Shown piece after piece: positions 54,294-63,380 of a DNA stretch of 64,000 bases. The translations under genes and the position numbers were made by a program. The stretch lies in assembly GCF_010725885.1 (NCBI RefSeq), contig NZ_AP022600.1:5580001-5644000 (forward strand), given 5' to 3'. The DNA comes from Mycolicibacterium tokaiense (GTDB taxonomy: Bacteria > Actinomycetota > Actinomycetes > Mycobacteriales > Mycobacteriaceae). The notes under the pieces were generated by a model. The model did not search any database. It worked only from the letters and a program-made list of their open reading frames with translations, and had not been told where the DNA came from. Position 1 is the stretch's first letter, and every line of letters begins with the position of its first letter.

Positions 54294-54956
54294 GTGAACC
54301 CGGCGCGCATGGCCGGCCGTCGCCTGCGCCGCCGAGGCTTCGTGGATCGCCCCGACGCCGGTCACGCCCTGGCCGAGGCGCTGGGTGAGCGGCCGCCTGA
54401 CACGGTGGTCCTGGGCCTGGCCCGCGGCGGCGTGCCGGTGGCCGCGGTGGTGGCGCGTGAACTCGGCGCGTCCCTGGATGTCATGGTGGTCCGCAAGCTG
54501 GGTGCCCCGGGGCACCCGGAACTGGCGCTGGGCGCCATCACCGCCGAGCGCCGCGTGCTCAACTCCCGGCTGATTGCCGATCTCGGTGTTTTGCCTGCGG
54601 ACCTCGACGCAGTGGCCGAGCGCGAGCAACTCGAGCTGCGGCGCCGCGAACAGACCTATCGCCAGGGCCGGGCCGCGCTCGACCCGGCCGGACGCCCCGT
54701 CGTGCTGGTGGACGACGGAGTGGCCACCGGGGCAAGCATGCGGGTGGCGGCCCTGGCGCTGCGTGAGACCGGGGTGGCCAGGCTGGTGATCGCGGTGCCG
54801 ACGGGCCCGGCGAACGTCGGCATGCTGTTCTCTGACATTGCCGACGAGGTGGTGTGTGTAGACACCCCGGTACCGTTCACCGCAGTCGGGTTGTCCTACC
54901 AGCACTTCGACCAGGTGGACGACGCGGGAGTGCGGGCCGCCCTGGGCGAGACCTAA
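54294..54956 (+). CDS. phosphoribosyltransferase family protein (Rv2143 type)
   Basis: Cytosolic type I phosphoribosyltransferase-fold protein of 220 aa. The PRPP-binding motif is VVLVDDGVATGASMRVAALAL. The hood region (LGAPGHPELALGAITAERRVLN) is of the kind seen in predicted phosphoribosyltransferases with no assigned base. The GTG at 54294 is preceded by AGGTGGG; ATG 54309 is an alternative. Its neighbour order with the next gene and wag31 matches Rv2143-Rv2145c. Confidence 0.84.
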   Translation: MNPARMAGRRLRRRGFVDRPDAGHALAEALGERPPDTVVLGLARGGVPVAAVVARELGASLDVMVVRKLGAPGHPELALGAITAERRVLNSRLIADLGVLPADLDAVAEREQLELRRREQTYRQGRAALDPAGRPVVLVDDGVATGASMRVAALALRETGVARLVIAVPTGPANVGMLFSDIADEVVCVDTPVPFTAVGLSYQHFDQVDDAGVRAALGET

Positions 54957-55324
54957 CTGGGCTTGGGCTCCTGCTGCTCGGGCTCGTGTTCGGGTTCAGG
55001 TTCTGGTTCTTGGGTGGCGGCGGCCAGTTCTTCGGTGGCCGGGCCGCCCTCGATCACCTGCGTGGCAGGTTCCTCGTCCGGATACTCGGCGTCGAAATTC
55101 TGGTAGGTGGCGTCGATGGCCTCACCGCGCTCGGCCTCCTCCGCCGCCTCGGCGGCTTCGGCTGCCCCGCTTTGCCGTTCGCGAACGGCGTCGACGATCA
55201 GAAGGATCACGCCGATGACACTGGCTCCGATACAGACCCACGCCACCACCGCATTACTGGTGACCACGGCGGTCACCAGCGCCGCCAGGCCGACGACGGC
55301 AAGGATCAGCGCAACGATGAGCAT
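54953..55324 (-). CDS. small membrane protein with acidic C-terminal tail (Rv2144c type)
   Basis: A 123-residue protein with two transmembrane helices (about residues 2-23 and 28-46) followed by a cytosolic tail rich in Ala, Glu and Pro, ending in EPEPEPEHEPEQQEPKPS. No domain is recognised. It sits downstream of wag31 on the same strand, 14 bases from it, as Rv2144c does in M. tuberculosis, so a role near the growing pole is a reasonable guess without direct evidence. Confidence 0.8.
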   Translation of the reverse strand: MLIVALILAVVGLAALVTAVVTSNAVVAWVCIGASVIGVILLIVDAVRERQSGAAEAAEAAEEAERGEAIDATYQNFDAEYPDEEPATQVIEGGPATEELAAATQEPEPEPEHEPEQQEPKPS

Positions 55325-55338
55325 GGCGATCCAGCCGG

Positions 55339-56163
55339 TTAGTTGTTGCCCCGGTTGAACTGGTTGAAGCCACCGTCATTGCCGGCGCTGGAATCGACCG
55401 GCGCTGCGGAACCTCGCTGACCGAGCTCTTCGAGCTGAGATTCGAGGTAGGTCTTCAGGCGGGTGCGGTATTCGCGCTCGAAGGTGCGCAGCTGCTCGAG
55501 GCGGCCTTCCAGCACGGTGCGCTGCTGGTTGATGGTGCCCATGATCTCGGAGTGCTTGCGCTCGGCGTCGGCCTGCAGGGCGTCGGCCTTCTCCTGCGCC
55601 TGGCGCAGCTGGGTCTCGGACCGGGTCTGGGCGTCCGACAGCAGTGCGTCGGCCCGATTGCGGGCCTCCGTGGTGGTGGCTTCAGCGGTGCGCTTGGCCT
55701 CGCTGACCAGCGACTCTGCGTTGGCGCGGGCATCGGCGAGCAGCTTGTCCGCCTCGGCCTTCGCGGTACCGGTGAGCCGGTCGGCGGTGTCCTGGGCCAG
55801 GGCCAGCACGCGGGCGGCCTTGAGATGGGCCTCTTCACCCTGCGGCGCGGCGGCGACCGGGGCGGGCGCGGGCGGGGCCTCGTATGCGGGCTGCGGGGCA
55901 GGGGTGGGCTCCGGCTCCGGCTCGGGCTGGTACTGCGGGATGGCCTGGGTGGCCGACACGCCTCCCCCGGCGCGCGCTGCGGCCAGCTCCTGGTCGAGCT
56001 CGCTGACCCGCTGCTGCAGATCGGCGTTCTCTTCGATGAGCCGCGTCAGCTCGTTCTCCACCAGATCGAGGAAGGCATCGACCTCGTCCTCGTTGTAGCC
56101 GCGCTTGCCGATCGGCGGCTTACTGAACGCAACATTGTGCACGTCGGCTGGTGTAAGCGGCAT
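55339..56163 (-). CDS. wag31: polar growth scaffold DivIVA/Wag31
   Basis: Coiled-coil scaffold of 274 aa that marks negative membrane curvature and directs polar cell-wall synthesis. The membrane-binding N-terminus is [36 protein letters not shown]; two coiled coils (about 35-65 and 110-245) flank a Pro/Glu/Ala linker. Thr72 in SATQAIP corresponds to the Thr73 phosphorylated by PknA in M. tuberculosis (from memory). The 3' end reads FNQFNRGNN. The gene follows yggT in the dcw order, with its own upstream region of 189 bases. Confidence 0.96.
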   Translation of the reverse strand: MPLTPADVHNVAFSKPPIGKRGYNEDEVDAFLDLVENELTRLIEENADLQQRVSELDQELAAARAGGGVSATQAIPQYQPEPEPEPTPAPQPAYEAPPAPAPVAAAPQGEEAHLKAARVLALAQDTADRLTGTAKAEADKLLADARANAESLVSEAKRTAEATTTEARNRADALLSDAQTRSETQLRQAQEKADALQADAERKHSEIMGTINQQRTVLEGRLEQLRTFEREYRTRLKTYLESQLEELGQRGSAAPVDSSAGNDGGFNQFNRGNN

Positions 56164-56299
56164 GTTCTGCCCCCTCGGGTCTGGACGGTCGATCCGATCT
56201 CGGTGTTAGAACGATAGACCAAGCTGGTAGCCGTGCTGTAACTGGCGTCCATCCTGTCACACCCGACTCGCCGGTTGCGGATCAGCCGAATAATTAAGG

Positions 56300-56316
56300 C
56301 CGAATTTCAAATTTGG
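56300..56316. promoter_or_regulatory. AT-rich palindrome upstream of wag31
   Basis: CCGAATTT and AAATTTGG around one base form a near-perfect inverted repeat (seven of eight positions), preceded by AATTAAGG. In this GC-rich genome the 56286-56316 stretch stands out. It lies about 140 bases before wag31 and 37 bases after yggT, so it could be a promoter element, a protein site or a terminator for the upstream genes. Confidence 0.35.
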
Positions 56317-56352
56317 TCCGAATACGGTCACGTACAGGCAAAACGGCCGTGA

Positions 56353-56643
56353 TCAGACCGCCGCACCGAAGGCCAGTTGCATGCCGATGAAGGCCAGCAA
56401 CAGCAGCACCATGATCGACAGATCGAAGCGCACCGCGCCGATGGTCAGCTGCGGGATGATGCGGCGCAGCAACTTCACCGGCGGATCGGTGACCGTCATG
56501 ATGATCTCCAGGATCACCACCGTGAAGCCGCGGGGATGCCAGTCCCTGCTGAACGAGCGAATGAACTCGACGACGACTCGAGCGATGAGCAGCAGCCAGA
56601 AGACGAACAGCGCGAAACCCAGGATTTCGAAGAAGAGCGCCAA
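56353..56643 (-). CDS. YggT family membrane protein
   Basis: A 96-residue membrane protein with two hydrophobic regions (about 3-25 and 70-95) and the YggT core TVVILEIIMTVTDPPVKLLRRIIPQL between them. It lies between sepF and wag31 as in other actinobacteria and corresponds to Rv2146c. It is implicated in division or osmotic balance in other bacteria; no enzyme activity is known. The start could lie further upstream only at non-ATG codons. Confidence 0.9.
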   Translation of the reverse strand: MALFFEILGFALFVFWLLLIARVVVEFIRSFSRDWHPRGFTVVILEIIMTVTDPPVKLLRRIIPQLTIGAVRFDLSIMVLLLLAFIGMQLAFGAAV

Positions 56644-56764
56644 CGAGAGCCGACCTTACTGACGAGGGGTGTGATGTTGCCGACACCACCTCACGAGACG
56701 GTGGTGACGACGTGGAAGGACGCAGCCAGCCTACCGATCCCGCAGTGCGCGAGCGGCGTGGGAT

Positions 56765-57412
56765 CTAGTTGTAGAACCCGGCCTCGGCCATCCGGCGACG
56801 CTCCTCGGGGGTGACCTCCACGTCGGCCGGCGACAGCAGGAAGACCTTGGTGGCCACCTTGTCGAACGAACCGCGCAGCGCAAAAGCCAGGCCGGCGGCG
56901 AAGTCGACCAGCCGCTTGGCATCGGCGTTGTCCATCGACACCAGATCCATGATCACCGGGTTGCCGTCGCGGAACCGCTCACCGATGGTGCGGGCCTCGC
57001 TGTAATCCTTGGGGCGCAGCGTGGTGATCTTGGACAGTGGGCTGCCGGCCTCGAAGATCTCGGCCATCCGGCGAGGGTCCATCGCCAGGGCGCCGCGGGT
57101 GCTGGCGCCGCGCAGGCCGCCGAGACGGGGAGCGGGGCGCTCGAACTCACGCGGACGGAAGCGCGGCTCGTCGCCGTAGGCACCGCGGTAGGACGGGGCG
57201 TACTCGGGCTCGCGGGCCTCGCGCAGATCGTCGTAGTCACGCTCGCGGGGATCGCCGTAGCGCTCGTAGCCCGCCTCTTCGGCGCCGAAACGCTCTGCGC
57301 GACGCGGATATCCGCGACCGGCGCCACGCTCGTCGTCCTCGTAGTACTCGTCGTCGTAGTCCTCCAGCGGAGCCATTCCGAAGTAGGCCTTGACCTTGTG
57401 CAGTGTGCTCAT
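56765..57412 (-). CDS. sepF: cell division protein SepF
   Basis: Membrane-associated partner of FtsZ, 215 aa. It starts [24 protein letters not shown], an amphipathic helix that tethers it to the membrane, followed by a charged disordered linker and the C-terminal SepF domain (from about residue 125: [49 protein letters not shown]). ATG 57412 has GAAGGG about seven bases upstream. SepF replaces FtsA/ZipA as the FtsZ anchor in actinobacteria. Confidence 0.95.
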   Translation of the reverse strand: MSTLHKVKAYFGMAPLEDYDDEYYEDDERGAGRGYPRRAERFGAEEAGYERYGDPRERDYDDLREAREPEYAPSYRGAYGDEPRFRPREFERPAPRLGGLRGASTRGALAMDPRRMAEIFEAGSPLSKITTLRPKDYSEARTIGERFRDGNPVIMDLVSMDNADAKRLVDFAAGLAFALRGSFDKVATKVFLLSPADVEVTPEERRRMAEAGFYN

Positions 57413-57477
57413 CGTGGGACCCTTCTCCGATGCTCTGACTGTGTGGTGCGTGATGAAGATGTGACTGGAGTGACTAC

Positions 57478-58209
57478 TCACGGTGACGTTAGAGGACGAC
57501 TTCCCAGAAGCGCGGTTCCGACACGCACACACGTCGAGCCATGTTTGATCGCCACCTCGAGGTCGCCGGACATGCCGGCCGACAACCCGAGGCGACGCTG
57601 ATGGAAGGGCTGTACCCGGTCCCGCTCAGCAGCCAAACTCGCGAAAGCGGCATCGGGGTCGGCGGCCAGCGGCGGGATGGCCATGAAGCCCACGAATTCC
57701 AGTCCGGGCGTGGCGGTCACTGCGTCACGCAGCGCGTCGATCCGGTCCGGCGCAGCGATGTCCACTCCCCCGCGCGACTCGTCGCCGTCGAGGCTGAGTT
57801 GCAGATAGATCTGAACCGGCTCGGTCCGGGCGCCCTCGTCGAGGGCAGCCTGCGCGCCCCGGCCCAGCGCGGTGATCACCTTGAGCGAGCTGACCGAATG
57901 CACCACGTCCGCCCACGACGCGATGTGGCGTGCTTTGTTGCTCTGGATCTTGCCGATCATGTGCCAGCGCACCTCGGCCGGGATGCGGCCGGCCAGCTCG
58001 GCCACTTTGGCGGCCGCCTCCTGATCGCGGGACTCGCCGAAGGCGCGGCACCCCAGGTCGGCCAGCAGGGCGACGTCGGAGGCCGGGAAGAACTTGGTCA
58101 CCGGCAGCAGCTCGATGTCAGCCGGGTCGCGCCCCGCGGCCTCGGCGGCGTCGGTGAGCCGTGTTCTCAATGTGGCCAGCGCACCGGCCAGGTCATCACG
58201 ACGGCTCAT
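57478..58209 (-). CDS. YggS/PLPBP pyridoxal-phosphate homeostasis protein
   Basis: Single-domain fold-type III PLP-binding protein of 243 aa without known enzyme activity. The lysine that holds PLP is in [10 protein letters not shown]; the family regions [18 protein letters not shown] and [28 protein letters not shown] are complete. The ATG at 58209 overlaps the yfiH stop in ATGA. It corresponds to Rv2148c and sits between yfiH and sepF, as usual. Confidence 0.94.
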   Translation of the reverse strand: MSRRDDLAGALATLRTRLTDAAEAAGRDPADIELLPVTKFFPASDVALLADLGCRAFGESRDQEAAAKVAELAGRIPAEVRWHMIGKIQSNKARHIASWADVVHSVSSLKVITALGRGAQAALDEGARTEPVQIYLQLSLDGDESRGGVDIAAPDRIDALRDAVTATPGLEFVGFMAIPPLAADPDAAFASLAAERDRVQPFHQRRLGLSAGMSGDLEVAIKHGSTCVRVGTALLGSRPLTSP

Positions 58210-58907
58210 TCCATCCACACCACCGAGGCGAGCCGGCCGGTGGGTGCGCCCCGCCGGTGGCTGAACAGTGTCCGGTCGGCGACCGTGCAGCGCGGATCCA
58301 CCGCGACAGCCGTGATCCCCAGAGCACGCAGCTGCCGGTCGATCCCGGCCCGCAGATCCAGTCCGGGGGTGCGCCGCGCGGTGAGTGTGCGGCTGCCCGG
58401 CAGAGCCGCCTCGACCTCGGCGGCCATGGCTTCGGGTACCTCGTAGTTGGCCCCGCTGACGGCAGGCCCGAGCAGCGCCGAGATGTCCTCGGGGTGGGCC
58501 CCCGCCTCGATCATGGCCTCGACCGTACGGACCACCACCCCGTTCTGGGCGCCGACCCGGCCCGCGTGTGCCGCCGCCGCCACGCCGGCGCGCGCGTCAC
58601 CCAGCAGCACCGGCACACAGTCGGCGGTCACCACCACCAACGCCAGCCCCGGCGTCGTCGTCACCAAGGCGTCGGTGGCGTCCACCGCGGACGTCCGGGG
58701 TTCGTCGACCCGTTGCACATGCGCACTGTGGATCTGGTTCATCCACACCAGGTGATCGGGCGCCAGCCCGATCCCTTTCGCCAGTCGGGCCCGGTTGACG
58801 GCGACGGCCTCGGGGTCGTCGCCGACATGATCACCGAGGTTGAACGAGTCGTACGGCGGTGCGGAGACGCCGCCGGCCCGCGTGGTGGAGACCCGGCGGA
58901 TCACCAT
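58206..58907 (-). CDS. YfiH/PgeF family protein (peptidoglycan editing factor type)
   Basis: A 233-residue protein of the YfiH/DUF152 family, variously named polyphenol oxidase, purine nucleoside phosphorylase or peptidoglycan editing factor PgeF. Zinc-site elements are WMNQIHSAHVQRV, VVVTADCVPVLLGD and AAAHAGRVGAQNG; in many homologues the last reads HAGWRG, so the mycobacterial form differs at the loop. ATG 58907 lies directly after the ftsZ stop. Rv2149c is the counterpart. Confidence 0.9.
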   Translation of the reverse strand: MVIRRVSTTRAGGVSAPPYDSFNLGDHVGDDPEAVAVNRARLAKGIGLAPDHLVWMNQIHSAHVQRVDEPRTSAVDATDALVTTTPGLALVVVTADCVPVLLGDARAGVAAAAHAGRVGAQNGVVVRTVEAMIEAGAHPEDISALLGPAVSGANYEVPEAMAAEVEAALPGSRTLTARRTPGLDLRAGIDRQLRALGITAVAVDPRCTVADRTLFSHRRGAPTGRLASVVWME

Positions 58908-58908
58908 G

Positions 58909-60057
58909 TCAGTGACGCATGAAGGGCGGCACGTCAACGTCGTCGTCATCGTCGGGACCACCGACCCTGACGGTGGCGCCGTTGGTGTGCACCGGGACGC
59001 TCGCCGGGTCGGACGGTTCGAACAGCGACGAGGACACCTTGCCGGCCCGGCCCTGCGCGACCTGCTGCTGCGGGGTCCCGGGCGCACCCACCGCCGGTTT
59101 GCGGCTGGCCGCGCCGGTCTCGAAGCCCGCGGCGATGACCGTCACCCGCACCTCGTCGCCCAGCGAGTCGTCGATGACCGTACCGAAGATGATGTTGGCG
59201 TCGGGGTGCGCGGAATCCTGGACCAGCGAAGCGGCCTCGTTGATCTCGAAGAGGCCGAGGTCACTGCCGCCGGCGACCGACAGCAGCACGCCCTGGGCGC
59301 CCTCCATGCTGGCCTCGAGCAGGGGCGAGTTGATCGCGATCTCGGCGGCCTTGAGCGCACGCCCGTCGCCGCGGGCGGCTCCGATGCCCATCAGCGCGGT
59401 GCCCGCGCCGCTCATCACACCCTTGACGTCGGCGAAGTCGACGTTGATCAGACCGGGCGTGGTGATCAGGTCGGTGATGCCCTGCACGCCGTTGAGCAGC
59501 ACCTCGTCGGCGCTGCGGAACGCATCCATCAGCGAGACCGCGGCGTCGCCCATCTGCAGCAGCCGGTCGTTCGGGATGACGATCAGCGTGTCGCAGCTCT
59601 CGCGCAGCGCGTTGATTCCGGACTCCGCCTGGTTGCTGCGGCGTTTGCCCTCGAAGGAGAACGGCCGGGTCACCACGCCGACGGTCAGCGCACCGAGCTT
59701 GCGCGCGATGGTGGCCACGACGGGCGCGCCGCCGGTACCGGTGCCGCCGCCCTCTCCGGCGGTGACGAAGACCATGTCGGCGCCGCGCAGCAGCTCCTCG
59801 ATCTCGTCCTTGGCGTCCTCGGCGGCCTTGCGGCCCACCTCGGGGTCGGCGCCGGCGCCGAGGCCGCGGGTCGAATCGCGGCCGACATCGAGCTTGACGT
59901 CGGCATCGCTCATCAACAACGCCTGGGCGTCGGTGTTGATCGCGATGAACTCGACGCCTTTGAGGCCCTGCTCGATCATCCGGTTGACGGCATTGACGCC
60001 GCCGCCGCCGATGCCGACCACCTTGATGACGGCGAGGTAGTTGTGCGGGGGGGTCAT
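58909..60057 (-). CDS. ftsZ: cell division GTPase FtsZ
   Basis: Tubulin-like GTPase of 382 aa that forms the Z ring. The G-box GGGTGTG is at residues 103-109 ([14 protein letters not shown]), the T7 loop lies in the [17 protein letters not shown] region, and the C-terminal peptide is [15 protein letters not shown] 60057 follows GGAGGAAGG, about six bases away. It has its own 194-base upstream region with a TTGACA box because a MerR gene separates it from ftsQ, while in M. tuberculosis the two are adjacent. Confidence 0.97.
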   Translation of the reverse strand: MTPPHNYLAVIKVVGIGGGGVNAVNRMIEQGLKGVEFIAINTDAQALLMSDADVKLDVGRDSTRGLGAGADPEVGRKAAEDAKDEIEELLRGADMVFVTAGEGGGTGTGGAPVVATIARKLGALTVGVVTRPFSFEGKRRSNQAESGINALRESCDTLIVIPNDRLLQMGDAAVSLMDAFRSADEVLLNGVQGITDLITTPGLINVDFADVKGVMSGAGTALMGIGAARGDGRALKAAEIAINSPLLEASMEGAQGVLLSVAGGSDLGLFEINEAASLVQDSAHPDANIIFGTVIDDSLGDEVRVTVIAAGFETGAASRKPAVGAPGTPQQQVAQGRAGKVSSSLFEPSDPASVPVHTNGATVRVGGPDDDDDVDVPPFMRH

Positions 60058-60099
60058 GGGTCGCCTTCCTCCCTGAGTGGCTTGCGGACTGCAGATGGT

Positions 60100-60158
60100 C
60101 CTCAACAAGGGGTGTCCCTAAACCCTCAACCTCAACCATAGGCTTAGAGTTATGTCAA
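60100..60158 (-). promoter_or_regulatory. ftsZ upstream promoter region with TTGAGG repeats
   Basis: On the ftsZ strand a TTGACA box (60158-60153) is followed by TATGGT 12 bases later and then GGTTGAGGTTGAGGGTTTAGGG-type repeats (60137-60118), with another TTGAGG copy at 60106-60101. The -35/-10 spacing is short for the obvious pair, so a real -10 may lie elsewhere. The repeats could bind a regulator. Position upstream of ftsZ supports a promoter role. Confidence 0.45.
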
Positions 60159-60251
60159 GTAGATCCGCGCAAACAGAACGGTAGGGCCGGGCCCCGCCGC
60201 CACCCCGCAGGCGCGCCGACGACACGCGGGTGAATTTCTGCACCCGTCAGA

Positions 60252-61025
60252 TCAGCCGCCCGCGCGGTCGGCGTTCGCGTGAATTGCCGCGCGGCAGAAG
60301 GCCGCCAGGCCCGGTAGCCCGAAGGACTCGTCATAGGTCCCGACATACCGCGGGTCGCTGACGTACATGTCCCCCAGGCAGCGGTGAAAACTCGGCGGGC
60401 AGTCGTAGAACCAGCGTTCGACGTGGCGCCGGTGGCCCTCCGCGGCAGCCACGGCCGCCTCGGAGTCGGCGGGCAGACCCGCCCGGAACGCGTCGGCCAG
60501 GGCCCTCTCCACCTCCTGACCCTCGGCTTTGATCCGGATCCAGTCCTGCTTGTCGTAGGTCTGCGCGCGGCGCTGGGATTCCTGCCATTCCGGGGTCTGG
60601 CCCCACTTCTGTTGCGCCTCGGTCTGATAGTCGTCGAAACCGTCGCCGAACAGTTCGCGCATGTCGTCGTCGGACATGGGTGTCTTCGTCATCGCTGCCT
60701 CCAGTGCGTGATCGATGGCCTCCAGGAGATCGGACATCTCGTGGAGTCGGGCTGTGACGCGGTCGCGCTGCCGGACCAGGTGGCTGATCTGGTCACCGTC
60801 GTCGAGCAGGTCAGCGATCTCGGGGAGCGGAAGCTCGAGCCTGCGGTAGACGATGATCAGCGACAGCCGCGTCAGATCCGTCTGCGTGTAGAGCCGGTAT
60901 CCCGATGCCGAGCGCCGACTCGGGGTCAGCAACCCGATGTCGTCGTAGTGGTGCAGCGTCCGGACCGTGATGCCGAAGCGCTGCGCCACCTCGCCGACGG
61001 TCAGTCCGTCCCTCTCATGCGTCAC
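60252..61025 (-). CDS. MerR family regulator with TipAS-like ligand domain
   Basis: Transcription activator of about 257 aa. The N-terminal MerR domain (LTVGEVAQRFGITVRTLHHYDDIGLLTPSRRSASGYRLYTQTDLTRL) is followed by a coiled-coil dimer helix and a C-terminal TipAS-type domain (EAQQKWGQTPEWQESQRRAQTYDKQDW...; WFYDCPPSFHRCLGDMYVSDPRY), known to bind thiopeptide and other bulky antibiotics. It is inserted in the cell-division cluster between ftsQ and ftsZ. GTG 61025 is preferred because the MerR-type promoter predicts transcription starting about there (leaderless mRNA); GTG 61031 is the alternative. Its own promoter carries a perfect palindrome. Confidence 0.86.
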   Translation of the reverse strand: MTHERDGLTVGEVAQRFGITVRTLHHYDDIGLLTPSRRSASGYRLYTQTDLTRLSLIIVYRRLELPLPEIADLLDDGDQISHLVRQRDRVTARLHEMSDLLEAIDHALEAAMTKTPMSDDDMRELFGDGFDDYQTEAQQKWGQTPEWQESQRRAQTYDKQDWIRIKAEGQEVERALADAFRAGLPADSEAAVAAAEGHRRHVERWFYDCPPSFHRCLGDMYVSDPRYVGTYDESFGLPGLAAFCRAAIHANADRAGG

Positions 61026-61041
61026 AGCCACCAGGCTGGCA

Positions 61042-61063
61042 CCTCACGCCGCGTGAGGGTCAA
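61042..61063 (-). promoter_or_regulatory. MerR-type promoter and operator
   Basis: CCTCACGC and GCGTGAGG around one base make a perfect palindrome (61042-61058). It sits directly after a TTGACC -35 box (61063-61058) with a 19-base spacer to a weak -10 (CAGCCT, 61038-61033), the stretched spacer typical of promoters that MerR proteins activate by twisting DNA. The promoter would start transcription close to 61025. Confidence 0.7.
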
Positions 61064-61074
61064 GGCCTTGTCCG

Positions 61075-61953
61075 CTATTTGACGGTCGGCAGATCCGGGC
61101 TGGACACGTCGTAGGTCTGACCGGGCTGCGTCAGCAGCGCCGCCAGCTTGTCGGCCTTCTCCTGGGTGCGGTCCTCGGTGCCCCACACCACCACCCGGCC
61201 GTCGGTCAGGGTCAGCGTGATCGACGCGACCGACGGTGCGGCCACCCGGGCCACCTGTCCGGCGACCTCCGGGCGCAGCGCGGTCAGCACCGCCAGCGCC
61301 GCCCGAGTGGGCAGATCGTTGGGGCCGGGGTTGTCGACGTCCAGGTAGGGCAGCGTCAGCGGCGCCGGGCCGGTGGCGAAGTCCACGCCGTCGCGGTCAT
61401 AGAGATGCGGACCGTCCGGAAAATCCTTCACCGCGATCGGGATTCGCTCCACGATCGAGATCCGCAGTGTCGACGGGTACTCCCGCTGCACCCGGACGCT
61501 GGCCACCCGCCGGATGGCGGCCAGCCGTTGCGCCACCACGTCGGTGTTGATCTGCAGCAGCGGGGTGCCCTCGGTGACCTGCGAGGTCGCGACGACCTCC
61601 TCGCGGGTGACCTCCCCGGTGCCCACCACCACGATGTCGCGCGCGGACATCAGCGGTGTGAAGTACAGGATCAGACCCAGCCCGGTGGCCAGTGCCGCCA
61701 GCCCGATCGTCCACAGCATCACCTTCAGCCCGGGTACCGCGCCGCGCCGCGGCGGGCGTAGCTCCACCGCAGGCGCACCCAGCACCTTGCGCTTGGCTTC
61801 GCGGCGGGCCTCCTCGATGGCCTTGGCCCTGGCCTCGGCCGCGCGCCGCTCGGCCCGCTCCCGCCGGGCCCGCCGGCGCGGCCCCTCGGGGTCGTCGGCC
61901 TCCGCCGGTTCGGGATCCGGTTCCGGCGCGTCGGGGTGCGGCGGCTCGGTCAC
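61075..61953 (-). CDS. ftsQ: cell division protein FtsQ/DivIB
   Basis: Bitopic divisome protein of 292 aa: a long charged cytosolic N-terminus (about 1-72, with heptad-like [29 protein letters not shown]), one transmembrane helix (about 77-97), then the POTRA domain ([20 protein letters not shown]...) and the FtsQ beta domain ([17 protein letters not shown]). It bridges FtsB/FtsL in the septum. GTG 61953 overlaps the murC stop in GTGA. Confidence 0.93.
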   Translation of the reverse strand: MTEPPHPDAPEPDPEPAEADDPEGPRRRARRERAERRAAEARAKAIEEARREAKRKVLGAPAVELRPPRRGAVPGLKVMLWTIGLAALATGLGLILYFTPLMSARDIVVVGTGEVTREEVVATSQVTEGTPLLQINTDVVAQRLAAIRRVASVRVQREYPSTLRISIVERIPIAVKDFPDGPHLYDRDGVDFATGPAPLTLPYLDVDNPGPNDLPTRAALAVLTALRPEVAGQVARVAAPSVASITLTLTDGRVVVWGTEDRTQEKADKLAALLTQPGQTYDVSSPDLPTVK

Positions 61954-63380
61954 CGGGCCGCCCGCGCCTGTAGTTCGGCGACGATCTCCGGGCCCAGCAT
62001 GGTGACATCCCCGGCGCCCATGGTCACCACCACGTCACCGGGACCGGCCATCTCGGCCACCGCACGGGCCACCGCCGAGAGATCAGCGATGTAGGTCACC
62101 GGGACACTGACGTGCTCGGCCACCGTGGCACCACTGACCCCGGGCAGCGGCTGCTCGCGCGCGGCGTAGACATCGAGGACCACGGCGCGGTCGGCACCGT
62201 CCAGCGCGGCGCCGAACTCCTTGGCGAACGTTGCTGTGCGTGAATACAAATGGGGTTGGAAGACGGCGATGACGTGCCCGCCCCCGGCTTGTTCGGTGAC
62301 CGTTTGCAACGCCGCAAGCACCGCCCGCAGCTCGGTGGGATGGTGGGCGTAGTCGTCGAAGACGCGCACACCGGCGGCGATGCCCACCAGCTCGAAACGC
62401 CGGCGCACCCCCTCGAAACCGGCCAGCCCATCGAGCACCGATTCCACCGGCGCGCCGACATCCCGGGCCGCCAGCACCGCGGCCAGCGCGTTGAGGGCCA
62501 TGTGCCGGCCCGGTACCGCCAGCCGCATCGCCCGCGGCTGCAGCTCCCCGGCCAGCTCGATCTCGGCCACCGCACCGGTGTCGTGCTGATGCCAGCTGCG
62601 CAAGGTCCCCGACAGCGGCACCCCGTTGGGCTCGGCGCCGTAGGCCAGTACCCGTACTCCCTGCGCGGCGGCGCGCGAGGCCAGCGCCGCGGACCCGGGA
62701 TCGTCGGTGCACACCACCAGCGCCCCGCCGGGGACGATGCGCTCGACGAACTGGTCGAACACCGCGCTGTAGGCCTCGACGGTGCCGAAGAAATCCAGGT
62801 GGTCGGCCTCGATGTTGGTGACCACCGCGACGTCCGGGGTGTACTCCAGCAGGGAGGCGTCGCTCTCGTCGGCCTCGGCGACGAAGCAGGTGCCGCTGCC
62901 GTGATGGGCGTTGGTGCCCGACTCCCCCAGCTCGCCCCCGACGGCGAACGACGGATCGAACCCACTGTGCTGCAACGCCACGGTGAGCATCGAGGTGGTG
63001 CTGGTCTTGCCGTGGGTGCCGGTGACCAGCACCGTGGTGTGCCCGGCCATCAACTTGGCCAGCACCACGGGGCGCATCACGACCGGGATGCCGCGCCGCT
63101 GCGCTTCCACGAGCTCCGGATTGGTCTTGGGGATCGCGGCGTGGGTGCTGATCACCATGGTGGGCCCGCCGGGCAGCAGGTCCAGCGCGGAGGCGTCGTG
63201 GCCGATCCGCACCTGGGCGCCGCGCGCACGCAGGGCCAGCACACCGCGGGATTCCTTGGCGTCGGACCCGGACACCAGGGCGCCGCGATCCAGCAGGATG
63301 CGGGCGATGCCGGACATGCCGGCACCGCCGATGCCGACCATGTGCACCCGGCGCAGTTCCTCGGGCAGCGGCACGCTCAC
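61950..63380 (-). CDS. murC: UDP-N-acetylmuramate-L-alanine ligase
   Basis: Cytosolic Mur ligase of 476 aa that adds L-alanine to UDP-MurNAc with ATP. The N-terminal UDP-binding Rossmann motif is [19 protein letters not shown]; the P-loop is [18 protein letters not shown] (about residues 113-130), and [12 protein letters not shown] with [17 protein letters not shown] marks the C-terminal domain. GTG 63380 overlaps the murG stop in GTGA. Standard dcw position between murG and ftsQ. Confidence 0.96.
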   Translation of the reverse strand: MSVPLPEELRRVHMVGIGGAGMSGIARILLDRGALVSGSDAKESRGVLALRARGAQVRIGHDASALDLLPGGPTMVISTHAAIPKTNPELVEAQRRGIPVVMRPVVLAKLMAGHTTVLVTGTHGKTSTTSMLTVALQHSGFDPSFAVGGELGESGTNAHHGSGTCFVAEADESDASLLEYTPDVAVVTNIEADHLDFFGTVEAYSAVFDQFVERIVPGGALVVCTDDPGSAALASRAAAQGVRVLAYGAEPNGVPLSGTLRSWHQHDTGAVAEIELAGELQPRAMRLAVPGRHMALNALAAVLAARDVGAPVESVLDGLAGFEGVRRRFELVGIAAGVRVFDDYAHHPTELRAVLAALQTVTEQAGGGHVIAVFQPHLYSRTATFAKEFGAALDGADRAVVLDVYAAREQPLPGVSGATVAEHVSVPVTYIADLSAVARAVAEMAGPGDVVVTMGAGDVTMLGPEIVAELQARAAR

